A stretch of DNA of 64,000 bases. It comes from Asaia lannensis NBRC 102526. GTDB lineage: Bacteria; Pseudomonadota; Alphaproteobacteria; Acetobacterales; Acetobacteraceae. Below, piece by piece: positions 17,189 through 25,347 of this stretch. The DNA lies in contig NZ_JAMXQU010000005.1 in NCBI RefSeq assembly GCF_024054035.1, positions 124,001-188,000 of the forward strand, given 5' to 3'. Position 1 is the first letter of the stretch. Every line of letters starts with the position of its first letter. The notes under the pieces are model-generated. The model did no database searches. It was not told where the DNA came from and saw nothing but the letters and a program-made list of their open reading frames with translations. The translations under genes were made by a program, and so were the position numbers.

Positions 17189-18696
17189 GGCAGTGCGGCC
17201 TCTTTGCTCAGGGTCTTGTCTTGTGTCGGCGCGGCTGGCGTCGGCGAGGTTGAGGTGCTCGGGTCGCTACGCACGCCGGAATGGGCCTTATGTCGCGCGG
17301 GCAAGGTCCCGGCCGAACGATAGGCGGCGGCGGGATGGGTGTCTGGCAGACGATCGCGCCCGGTCAGCCGATGGCGTAGCGTCTCTCCCGGTTTGGCTGC
17401 CGGAGGCAGCCTGCCGCGTCTGCGCAGCTCCGGGGCGATCAGGCTGGCATAATCGTCGAGCGTTTCGAAGCTGTGATACTGGCGCAGATTGATGCCATCG
17501 ATCCCGTCTTCGTCGAGCCAGGTCTCTATGGCATCTGCAATCTGCCCGGGTGTGCCGGCGATGAAGAAACGCCCCTCATCGAAGCTCGCGATCTGGGTCA
17601 GCGCTGCGCCGATCGTCTGCTCGGTGCCGAAGCGTCGCCCCATATTGCCGAGTTCGCGCCCGCTCTGTGCCAGTGCTTCGCCAATGGTCAGTGAGGGGTC
17701 GAACTGCCGCAGGTCGATTTCGGCCTGCGCATGCACCAGAGCGCCTTCCACACTGTAAAGCCTGCGATAGCGCGCGAGTTTTTCCTTGGCTTCCGCTTCT
17801 GTCTGCCCGGCAATCAATCCTGCCATCACATAGAATTTCAGCTCGGACGGGTCGCGTCCTTCTGCTGCTGCGGCAGCGCGTGTGCGGGCTATATGGGCGC
17901 GGACTTCGTCCTGTGTGCGTCCGCCGATAAAAACGGCCTCGGCATGACGCGATGCGGTTTTCAGCCCACGCGGTGAGCCCGTGGCCTGAAACAGCACTGG
18001 CGTACGCTGCGGTGTGGGCTGGACCAGATGGGGTCCCTCAACGCGAAAATGCGTCCCTTCATGGTCGATATGGCGTACACGTTCGGGGTCGGCGAAGCGA
18101 TCGCCGTCACGGTCCTGGAGAATGGCGTCGTCCTGCCAGCTGCCCTCCCAGAGTTTGTACAGCACATCGAGATACTCATCGGCACGGTCGTAGCGGCTGT
18201 CATGCTCCAGCTCGCCATCGAGGCCGAAATTGCGTGCGGCATTGGGGAGGTAGGAGGTCACGACATTCCACCCCACGCGCCCGTCAGTGAGCAGGTCGAG
18301 CGTGCTCATACGGCGGGCAAACGCGAAGGGGGGCTCGTACGTCGTGGAGAACGTGGCCGCGAAACCCAGTGTGGTGGTGACGGCGGCCATGGCAGGAATG
18401 AGCGATAGCGGGTCGAGATTGGGAATCTGGAGTCCGAGACGTAATGAGGCATCGAGCCCGCCGAACCTGTCGTAGATACCGATGACATCAGCCAGGAAAA
18501 TCGCATCCATCCCGGCAGCTTCCGCTTTTCTGGCCGTCTCCAGCCAGAATGCCATTTCACCGAAACGGTGACGCTGATTGCCTTCCTCACGCCACAGGCC
18601 GTGCACGATATGGCTGACGCAGGCCATTTCGAACAGATTGACGTGAAGTGTCTTCGGGCCTGAGGTCGCTGGCGTTGGTGTGGACTGGCCGGTCAT
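17185..18696 (-). CDS. NtaA/SnaA/DszA-family flavin-dependent monooxygenase
   Basis: 503 aa. This bacterial-luciferase-fold protein belongs to the nitrilotriacetate/pristinamycin/dibenzothiophene-sulfone group: [20 protein letters not shown] at the start, [36 protein letters not shown], and [20 protein letters not shown]. It needs reduced FMN from a partner. Substrates in the family include organosulfur compounds and amino-acid chelators. The ATG at 18696 overlaps the upstream stop by 4 bases; earlier in-frame starts would run far into that gene. The last 70 aa, rich in Pro/Ser/Thr, look disordered and lie beyond the usual domain end. Confidence 0.86.
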   Translation of the reverse strand: MTGQSTPTPATSGPKTLHVNLFEMACVSHIVHGLWREEGNQRHRFGEMAFWLETARKAEAAGMDAIFLADVIGIYDRFGGLDASLRLGLQIPNLDPLSLIPAMAAVTTTLGFAATFSTTYEPPFAFARRMSTLDLLTDGRVGWNVVTSYLPNAARNFGLDGELEHDSRYDRADEYLDVLYKLWEGSWQDDAILQDRDGDRFADPERVRHIDHEGTHFRVEGPHLVQPTPQRTPVLFQATGSPRGLKTASRHAEAVFIGGRTQDEVRAHIARTRAAAAAEGRDPSELKFYVMAGLIAGQTEAEAKEKLARYRRLYSVEGALVHAQAEIDLRQFDPSLTIGEALAQSGRELGNMGRRFGTEQTIGAALTQIASFDEGRFFIAGTPGQIADAIETWLDEDGIDGINLRQYHSFETLDDYASLIAPELRRRGRLPPAAKPGETLRHRLTGRDRLPDTHPAAAYRSAGTLPARHKAHSGVRSDPSTSTSPTPAAPTQDKTLSKEAALP

Positions 18697-19880
18697 GCGG
18701 CATCTCCCACGTGCTGTGCCTGACGACGAAGCCCGTCGCGATAGGGCGTCCACAGCCTCGTTCCGTTCAGTGCCACATCGCCCAGTTCGCGCTGTCGCTG
18801 GGCCGCTGGATTATGCGAGGCAAGGGTGCGCGCATTACGCCAGTGCCTGTCCAGACGGCGTGTTTCAGAGGTTGCCGAGGCGCCCCCGACTTCGAAAAGC
18901 GTCGTGGCGGCTTCGAGTGTCTGTTCCGCAATGATCTGCTGCGCCTTGAAGATCTCCTCCTGCGCTTTTTCAATGGCGTCGTCATCGTGCCGACCGGCAA
19001 GATAGAGTGGCTCGATTTCCTGCAGCGCCTGCGCGCCACGGTCGGCCAGCACAGCAGTGGAATAGGCAAGAGAGGACAGGCGACCGACGACGCTCTGCAC
19101 GATCGGGTCGTTTTTCTGCACCACCTTGCCCGGCACACCGAACACGCGCTCGCGCGGGCGGACAAAATCCAGCGCGTCGCGCAAGACGGCCTGCGCGATG
19201 CCGGCCAGTGTGGTGTTGTGAAACTGCTGGTAATACGCTCCCAGAAAAGGCTGGCTCGGCGGGGTATCTGCTGGCGCGCGTTCGACGATCTGCTCGGGTG
19301 AAATGGATACCTGCTCGAACAGGGTGGTGCCACTTCCGGTCAGGCGCTGTCCGAAACCGTCCCAGTCATCGAGGCGTGTGACGCCCGGCGCATTGGCAGG
19401 CACAAGCACGCGCACCCTGTCACCGGCAAAGACCGCCCAGACGATGATCCAGTCGGCGTAGAGCGTTCCGGTGGAATAGTATTTTCGTCCGTTCAGCGTT
19501 AATCCGGACGGGGTTTGCGTTACCTCTGTTGTTACGCCGGTCTCGTTTGCGCGCTCCGCCATGGCGGCACCGAAAATCCGGTTTTCCGTAATAAGTCCTC
19601 GCCATTTTTCAGCCTGAGGCAGACCGGCGCGCAGAGTCTCCACAAAGGCGAAATGAGCACGGAAGATCTGAGGAATATTGGAATCGGCGCTGGCCAGATC
19701 ACGGAGGAGGCGGAAGCTTTCCGAGAGCGTCAGCCCTGACCCGCCGAACGCAGGATCGAGGCGCAGGCGTCCGAAACCTGCGCGGGCAAGTGACGAGACG
19801 GCCTCGAAGGCTGGCTGTCTTTCACAGTCGCGTTGCGCTGCATCTCGAGCAATAACGCTAAAAATATCTGTGAAACTCAT
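18693..19880 (-). CDS. Acyl-CoA dehydrogenase-fold flavin monooxygenase (SfnC/DszC-like)
   Basis: 395 aa. It has the acyl-CoA dehydrogenase fold (LRLDPAFGGSGLTLSESFRLLRDLASADSN, then GRKYYSTGTLYADWIIVWAV and a helical C-terminal domain ending VGGASATSETRRLDRHWRNARTL). It lacks the usual catalytic glutamate context of fatty-acid enzymes, and the operon points to the flavin-monooxygenase branch that includes SfnC and DszC. ATG 19880 was chosen over an upstream start because it has an AAGAG ribosome site and gives the standard N terminus. It is the first gene of the operon and is divergent from the MocR regulator. Confidence 0.83.
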   Translation of the reverse strand: MSFTDIFSVIARDAAQRDCERQPAFEAVSSLARAGFGRLRLDPAFGGSGLTLSESFRLLRDLASADSNIPQIFRAHFAFVETLRAGLPQAEKWRGLITENRIFGAAMAERANETGVTTEVTQTPSGLTLNGRKYYSTGTLYADWIIVWAVFAGDRVRVLVPANAPGVTRLDDWDGFGQRLTGSGTTLFEQVSISPEQIVERAPADTPPSQPFLGAYYQQFHNTTLAGIAQAVLRDALDFVRPRERVFGVPGKVVQKNDPIVQSVVGRLSSLAYSTAVLADRGAQALQEIEPLYLAGRHDDDAIEKAQEEIFKAQQIIAEQTLEAATTLFEVGGASATSETRRLDRHWRNARTLASHNPAAQRQRELGDVALNGTRLWTPYRDGLRRQAQHVGDAA

Positions 19881-19915
19881 CTCGCTCTTCCCGCGTAAAT
19901 GCTGGATTTTCAAAA

Positions 19916-20021
19916 AACAACTTACAAATTTCGTTGTTATTTCGGTATAACAGAATGGATTCCGTCGTGATGTCAACGAGGATTCTCGTTAAATTCGTTA
20001 ATCACATCGCCCAATCGTTAA
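19916..20021. promoter_or_regulatory. Divergent promoter region with three TCGTTAA repeats and an inverted repeat
   Basis: Between the sulfur operon and the MocR gene, TCGTTAA occurs three times in the same orientation: 19986-19992, 19995-20001 and 20015-20021. Starts are 9 and 20 bases apart. An inverted repeat AACAAC / GTTGTT lies at 19916-19938 in an A/T-rich tract nearer the operon. MocR-type regulators usually bind spaced direct repeats in such divergent regions, so these are candidate operators. The rest of 19881-20163 shows no gene. Confidence 0.5.
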
Positions 20022-20163
20022 TTGTCGGGATGGGAGAGACCTTGCAAAGGCGGCTTTCGAGCCGCTTGTCCGGACTGTCTGTGGGGTGCTTTCGGGCGGG
20101 AGGCCTGCACGCTAGAACGGAGCGTGGGCAGGATGTCCGGGCCCGAAATGTCGAGGAGTATTC

Positions 20164-21567
20164 ATGACGGGCGAGGCCTATCTGGAGGAGTGGAAAGCCA
20201 CACTCTCACGGGCGACCGGGGCGCTATATCTCGCCATGGTCGAGGCCATTGCGCATTCGATACGCAAGGGGACCTTGCAGGAGGGCGAGAAACTCCCGCC
20301 ACAGCGGGTCATGGCGGCGCGGCTCGGCACCAATCTCAGTACGGTGACGCGGGCCATAGGTGAGGCCCAGAAGCGTGGCCTGCTCGATGCCACGGTCGGA
20401 CGCGGTACATTCGTCAGGATCAATGCGGGCGATGGATCGTGGCGCCAGGCTGGGGGCAGCGTGGTCGATCTGACGATGAATTCTCCTCCCCTGCCGCACA
20501 ATCCATCGCTGCAGTCCATGATCCAGGGCGAAATGGCTTCGATTTTCCGTCATCAGGATGTGCAATCGCTCATGTCCTACAGGGTAACGGGCGGTACGCT
20601 GCAGGATCGCCAGCTGGGGACGACATGGCTTGCCCCGTTGCTGGGGCGGCGACGGGCCGATGAGGTGCTGATCGTGCCCGGCGCGCAGGTGGCGCTTTCT
20701 GCAATCATGAGCTCGCTTGTCAGACCGGGCGAAGCAATCGTGACCGATTATCTGACCTATCCGGGCATGCGATCGATCGCGGCGCAGTTCGGTTATGTGC
20801 TGATCGGTGTGGAGCATGACGACGAGGGCATGAACCCCGAGGCCCTCGATGTGCTTTGTGCCCAACACCGCCCACGAGTGCTTTATTGCACACCCACGCT
20901 GCAGAACCCGACCACGGCGACATGGTCGACGTCACGGCGCGAAACCATACTGGCTATTGCCAGACGTCATCAGGTTCAGATTGTCGAAGACGATCCCTAC
21001 AGCCTGCTTCTGAAGGCGCCACCACCGCCACTGGCGGCACTCGATCCTTCGCGCGTGATTTATGTGTCGACCCTTTCCAAGGTTCTGAGCCCCGGTCTGC
21101 GCACGGCTTATATCGTACTGCCCGGTGCAGAGATGACGCGCCGTATCGGCTCCGGTATCAGGGCGATCTGTCAGGCCAAGGCAGGTCTGCTCGATGCGCT
21201 CGTCTCGCGCTGGATCGAAACGGGTCTGGCCCAGCGTTGCCTCAAGAGCATACGCGATGAACTGACCCAGAGGCATCATGTTCTCAAACAGGTCATGGGC
21301 CCCCATATCCGGGATCGCTCGCCCAGCCCGCATGTCTGGCTGCCTTTGCCGGAGTGGTGGAGCAGTGCGGATTTTGTGGCGTTCGCCAGAAGACAGGGGC
21401 TGGCTCTGGTGCCGAGTTCGGTTTTTGCCGTAACCGGTCAGTCACCCGCTGCGGTCAGGATTGCTCTGGGCAGCGTTGCCGATCTTGAAAGCCTCAGGGA
21501 CTCGCTGATCAATCTGCGATCGGTGCTCGATTATCGTCCGGCAGTTGGATTTTCGGATATCGTCTGA
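20164..21567 (+). CDS. MocR-family (GntR/aminotransferase) transcriptional regulator
   Basis: 467 aa. An N-terminal GntR winged helix (about residues 15-82: SIRKGTLQEGEKLPPQRVMA, STVTRAIGEAQKRGLL, GRGTFV) is fused to a class-I aminotransferase fold. The PLP lysine lies in STLSKVLSPGLR, and the conserved IVEDDPYSLL supplies the cofactor aspartate. These regulators sense amines, amino acids or PLP; relatives include TauR, which controls taurine use. It is transcribed away from the sulfur monooxygenase operon across 283 bases, so it is the natural candidate for controlling that operon. The effector is unknown. Confidence 0.9.
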   Translation: MTGEAYLEEWKATLSRATGALYLAMVEAIAHSIRKGTLQEGEKLPPQRVMAARLGTNLSTVTRAIGEAQKRGLLDATVGRGTFVRINAGDGSWRQAGGSVVDLTMNSPPLPHNPSLQSMIQGEMASIFRHQDVQSLMSYRVTGGTLQDRQLGTTWLAPLLGRRRADEVLIVPGAQVALSAIMSSLVRPGEAIVTDYLTYPGMRSIAAQFGYVLIGVEHDDEGMNPEALDVLCAQHRPRVLYCTPTLQNPTTATWSTSRRETILAIARRHQVQIVEDDPYSLLLKAPPPPLAALDPSRVIYVSTLSKVLSPGLRTAYIVLPGAEMTRRIGSGIRAICQAKAGLLDALVSRWIETGLAQRCLKSIRDELTQRHHVLKQVMGPHIRDRSPSPHVWLPLPEWWSSADFVAFARRQGLALVPSSVFAVTGQSPAAVRIALGSVADLESLRDSLINLRSVLDYRPAVGFSDIV

Positions 21568-21662
21568 CCGGGACGATAGGAATAACGATCACGAAAACGA
21601 GAGCAAAAAGGTGACTGCGGACAGTGTGTTAGGACTAGTCTCTCACATTGTCCTGAGATTCC

Positions 21663-21746
21663 ATCCATATTGTATGGATATATATCCTACTATCGGCGTA
21701 AAGATTCATGAATGAACCGATTGTATGGATGAGTGTTCCATACAAT
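21663..21746. promoter_or_regulatory. Cluster of TCCATACAAT repeats and palindromes
   Basis: The decamer ATTGTATGGA occurs at 21669-21678 and 21720-21729, with its exact inverse TCCATACAAT at 21737-21746. The last two form an inverted repeat with a 7-base spacer. The first copy sits within the palindrome ATCCATA-ttg-TATGGAT (21663-21679). A further palindrome, ATTCATGAAT, is at 21704-21713. The cluster lies in the 322-base gap between the MocR gene and the small membrane protein gene and is probably the operator region of the latter. Confidence 0.55.
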
Positions 21747-21889
21747 ATTTTGCATTCCAGGCCGGTTTCATTCAGATTGGCCTCATCGAATAAGGCCCAG
21801 TCAGTTTGTGGCGGGCTGTAAACAGAGACAGGCAGGACATGGAACGGCCCGTATCAGTGGCCGTATTCATTCCAGCGTGGAGAATGACA

Positions 21890-22126
21890 ATGAGTGTACA
21901 ACTCGCCGATCAGACACTGGAAGTTCAGGAAGCTGCCGCGCAACGTCGTTTGCGCTATCGTATGGTTGCCATGCTCATTGGTGTCCTGATGTTCCACGTC
22001 TGTCTGGCATGGGCCATCGCCGGAACATCGGTCGATATGCAGGATCACTTCCACACCAATTACTGGGCGCTTGGTGGCGCATTGTTGTCGGCACTTTACG
22101 CCGTTTACAACATGAGCGTTTCATAA
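21890..22126 (+). CDS. Small membrane protein of unknown function
   Basis: 78 aa. The start is supported by a GGAG ribosome site 7 bases upstream of ATG 21890; an in-frame ATG at 21884 is possible but too close to it. A charged, amphipathic N terminus (LEVQEAAAQRRLRYR) precedes two hydrophobic helices: MVAMLIGVLMFHVCLAWAIA and a weaker YWALGGALLSALYAVYNM. I do not recognise a family. Its 3' end overlaps the convergent glycosyltransferase gene by 22 bases. A cluster of inverted repeats upstream suggests it is regulated. Confidence 0.65.
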   Translation: MSVQLADQTLEVQEAAAQRRLRYRMVAMLIGVLMFHVCLAWAIAGTSVDMQDHFHTNYWALGGALLSALYAVYNMSVS

Positions 22127-23220
22127 GGCACTCTCGCAGACGCGTCATGGGCAGCAGCCATGACGCGCCCGTACAGCTGTTCATAGCTGTTAATCATCCT
22201 GTCATGGGTGAATGCCTTCATGACACGCCCTCGTGGCACAGCGCGGTCTATCGTCATCGCCGCAGCAATGGCATCTGACAGCGCGTCGATACAGCCCGGT
22301 GGGGCATAGCGACCGGCTGCCTCGCCAATAATTTCCCGTACCGCTCCCTGTTCGAACGCTGCTACGGGCAGGCCGCTTGCCATGGCCTCGACGGCGACGA
22401 GCCCGAAGGGCTCATCCCAGCACGGGGTGAAGATCAGGACCGACGCCATGCGCATTTCAGTGGCAAGCGCATCCCCCGACAGCACACCGCCATAACGCAG
22501 GTTCTGGTCGAGATAAGGGGCGATTTCCTGATCGAAATAGGGCCGATCTTCCAGATAGCCGAAAAGCCGGAGTGGCACACCAGTGCGTCGGGCCGCCTGT
22601 ACGGCGAAATGCGGTCCCTTGTTGCGGGAAATGCGTCCGCACCACAGGGCATGACCTTTTCCTTGCGCGCTCCATGGCCATAGAGACGGATCGATTCCGT
22701 TATGTACCACAAGGCTCTCAGGAAGAGGGGTGTTTCCCCACCATGAGATATTCTGCCGTGCCGATGTCACGGTCGCGAGATGCGTGGCGCACAGACTGTC
22801 ACGCACGACACCATGAATGGCGTCATAGGGCGGAACATGCAGCGATGTTACGCAGGGCTGACCTGTATGCTTCGCTTCCTGCAGAATGAAACGATGCAGC
22901 GAGTTGTTATGTACCACATCATAGTGTCCCGAGAAAATGCGATGCCGCACTGCGCCGAACTGTGTGTCCAGTATCGTGTAGAGCTGCGGGTGAGGGCGGG
23001 TATTTTCCCAGGGATAATCGCGGTCGTAATGCACGGCCATGATCGGATCGACCGTAAAACGTGGATCGCTGTCGCCTGAGGCGAAAAGCGTAACCTCATG
23101 CCCTCGTGCCATGAGGCCCTGAGCGAGATGAAAGCTATGGGCTTCCATCCCTCCCTTGAAAGGCTCGGCGATAGGGTGTCTCGGATGCGCGACGAGCGCG
23201 ATACGCAGGGGACGCGTCAT
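22105..23220 (-). CDS. Glycosyltransferase family 4 protein
   Basis: 371 aa, GT-B fold. N-terminal acceptor domain with FKGGMEAHSFHLAQGLMARGHEVTLFASGDS; nucleotide-sugar domain with LWCGRISRNKGPHFAVQAA and the family motif DEPFGLVAVEAMASGLPVAA. These retaining enzymes transfer a sugar from an activated donor in the cytoplasm. Its ATG overlaps the upstream GT2 stop by 4 bases, and it is the last of four glycosyltransferase genes. No acceptor or product can be assigned; the group may build a cell-surface glycan or a glycoside. Confidence 0.85.
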   Translation of the reverse strand: MTRPLRIALVAHPRHPIAEPFKGGMEAHSFHLAQGLMARGHEVTLFASGDSDPRFTVDPIMAVHYDRDYPWENTRPHPQLYTILDTQFGAVRHRIFSGHYDVVHNNSLHRFILQEAKHTGQPCVTSLHVPPYDAIHGVVRDSLCATHLATVTSARQNISWWGNTPLPESLVVHNGIDPSLWPWSAQGKGHALWCGRISRNKGPHFAVQAARRTGVPLRLFGYLEDRPYFDQEIAPYLDQNLRYGGVLSGDALATEMRMASVLIFTPCWDEPFGLVAVEAMASGLPVAAFEQGAVREIIGEAAGRYAPPGCIDALSDAIAAAMTIDRAVPRGRVMKAFTHDRMINSYEQLYGRVMAAAHDASARVPYETLML

Positions 23221-24203
23221 TCAGCGGCAATGGCATGAGGGGATGCGTTTGGGAGGTCGACGGGCAGGATTTCCGGAGGCACGGTTTCGGACGCTTGGGT
23301 TTTCCGGCGTTGTTCGAGCAGGCGGATGACGGAAGCCGTATTGGCATAGGGCTGATGGCTCTGCTGGCCGGTCAGGGCCAGATCGGCGGCATCGGGCATG
23401 CGCAGGATACGTATTGCCTGCCCTGGTGTGTCGTCGATCAACCCCATGAGTCTGAAAGCATGCAGCCAGTGCCCCATGGTGCGATAGCCCCATTTCTGTT
23501 CGAAAATCTCGGCGTTGCGTATCACCGATTCAAGGTGATGGACGGGCGGCATATGGTGGGCATGATGCTGATGATAGACGCGTGCGCCATTGACCCAGGC
23601 CAGCACGCCGCCGGACAGGGTGAAGCCCTTGGCATAATCCGTATCTTCTCCGCCATAGCCGATATAGCGCTCGTCAAAACCGCCCGTCCTGAGAAAGCGT
23701 GCGCGCGTCACGGCAAAATTGAGCGACCAGAAACAGCGATAGTCGCTGCAGGGTTCAACCCCGTAAGCCGGTGGACCGCGTCTGTCGGAATGCCGCTCGC
23801 ATACGGTCTCGAACCCTTCATAGGTCCATCCGGAATCTGCTGCGCCTGCCGGAAGATACATGACCTCTCCCATCAGAAGCCCATCGCAGGTTTCCAGCGC
23901 ATCGCGATAGTCGCGCAGACAATGCGGAGCCGGAATACAGTCGATGTCGAGAAACACCAGAACCTCGCCCTTTGCTTCCTCCGCAGCACGGTTTCGCGCC
24001 GTGGCAAGGGTGAGGGCCTGCGGGTCGAGCAGGATCTGACGCACAGGAAAGGGTACTGACGGAAGGCCCTCATAGGGTGTGTCCTGCATGACGGCGATAA
24101 TGAACTCATCGGGCAGAACGGTCTGTTTTGCGAGGCCGAGCATCATGTTGACGAGATGGGCAGGGCGGCCCTTGGCAAGGGTGAGCACGGAAAGCGTGTT
24201 CAT
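23217..24203 (-). CDS. Glycosyltransferase family 2 protein with galactosyltransferase-type C-terminal domain
   Basis: 328 aa, GT-A fold. It begins LSVLTLAKGRPAHLVNMMLGL and has the donor/metal motif VFLDIDCIPAP. The later GGFDERYIGYGGEDTDYAKG block is the C-terminal signature of the galactosyltransferase-like group. ATG 24203 was chosen because it lies one base after the upstream stop, while an earlier start would run into that gene. Product unknown. It is the third gene in the four-gene group, coupled to the last. Confidence 0.85.
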   Translation of the reverse strand: MNTLSVLTLAKGRPAHLVNMMLGLAKQTVLPDEFIIAVMQDTPYEGLPSVPFPVRQILLDPQALTLATARNRAAEEAKGEVLVFLDIDCIPAPHCLRDYRDALETCDGLLMGEVMYLPAGAADSGWTYEGFETVCERHSDRRGPPAYGVEPCSDYRCFWSLNFAVTRARFLRTGGFDERYIGYGGEDTDYAKGFTLSGGVLAWVNGARVYHQHHAHHMPPVHHLESVIRNAEIFEQKWGYRTMGHWLHAFRLMGLIDDTPGQAIRILRMPDAADLALTGQQSHQPYANTASVIRLLEQRRKTQASETVPPEILPVDLPNASPHAIAAE

Positions 24204-24204
24204 A

Positions 24205-25347
24205 TCAGGGGGTATTCCTTTGCAGGGTAGCGGGAGGGCAAACGGGTGATCCATCCCATAGCCGGGCGATCAGGCCCTCGATCCACTGGGCCGTGCGTGC
24301 AGCAGGCATTTCGTCGATTGCTGCCCTCTGAAGATCCGGATCGTGTCGCCGATACGTCTCTTCGAGCGCTTTCGCCCATGCAGGACCGGAGCCGGGCAGG
24401 CGGGGGAGCGTGACAGCCATTCCGGCGCTTTGCAGACATTCGGCCTTGCGATGCTGTTCGTCGAAGTAGCGCCATTCCGGTATGGCGAGCCAGGGTTTGC
24501 GTGCCGAAAGGATCTGCTGGCAGGTCGTATTACCGGTGCTCGACACAATGCAGTCTGCCGCGGCGATATAGTCGAGGGCATTCGCGACCCATCCCCGATG
24601 GACGATATTGCCCGGTTCTGTGGCGTGCCACTCGCGCTCCATGGCACCGATCGTGACCCAGAGCGCTTCCGGGCGGTAACGTGCCCCGACAGAGAGCGGC
24701 GCGAGTGTGAAACCCGAACCGCCGCCGCCGGACATGACAAGGATCATTTCCTGGTCGGGTGCGACACCGATGCGCGCGCGCGCCACCTCTTTTTCCGGCA
24801 GGGGGTCGGACAGGCCGAGCCCGCCCGCAAAAAAGATCTGCCTGCGACGTTGCTGTGTCCACTCGGGCTGGGCCAGGCGTTCCGAAAAAGGCGCGAGCAG
24901 GCCTACCGCGCCGTCATACGCTGCCTGATGGCCCTCATCATCACGATCGCCATGCTGGAGGATCTTGATATGCGGCACGCTGCAAATGCGGCTGAGCTGG
25001 GCAATCTCTGCCGAAACATCGCAGATCATCAGGGCGGGATCGGCTTTCGCAAACCAGTTTGCAATGTGCCCCATGGCTTCTCTGATGCCTGGCCAGCCCA
25101 GAGGGGCGCAATGGAGCGTGCGCGGCGTGGGCTGATCGGCCATGGCGGTGTTTTCGGCACCGCTTGCTTCGAAGAGCGATGGAATGACGCTGAGCGTCAC
25201 ATGTTCGGGCAGATCGGGAAACAGATCTGCGCGTGCGCAGAACAGACGAACAGGACGTGTCGAAGGCAGGGCGCTGATAATGGCAAGACAGCGTTCGGCG
25301 TGACCACGGCCCTGATGATGCACGAAATATCCAATCGGTCGGGTCAT
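24205..25347 (-). CDS. MurG/GT28-like glycosyltransferase
   Basis: 380 aa. The start GYFVHHQGRGHAERCLAII resembles GT-B enzymes of the MurG/UGT type, and the C-terminal half has the donor-site features MSGGGGSGF, VHRGWVANALDYIAAADCIVSS and GNTTCQQILSARKPWLAIP. It is probably an inverting transferase acting on a lipid or small acceptor. The ATG overlaps the upstream GT4 stop (ATGA) and the gene ends one base before the GT2 start, consistent with one transcript. Substrate unknown. Confidence 0.8.
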   Translation of the reverse strand: MTRPIGYFVHHQGRGHAERCLAIISALPSTRPVRLFCARADLFPDLPEHVTLSVIPSLFEASGAENTAMADQPTPRTLHCAPLGWPGIREAMGHIANWFAKADPALMICDVSAEIAQLSRICSVPHIKILQHGDRDDEGHQAAYDGAVGLLAPFSERLAQPEWTQQRRRQIFFAGGLGLSDPLPEKEVARARIGVAPDQEMILVMSGGGGSGFTLAPLSVGARYRPEALWVTIGAMEREWHATEPGNIVHRGWVANALDYIAAADCIVSSTGNTTCQQILSARKPWLAIPEWRYFDEQHRKAECLQSAGMAVTLPRLPGSGPAWAKALEETYRRHDPDLQRAAIDEMPAARTAQWIEGLIARLWDGSPVCPPATLQRNTP

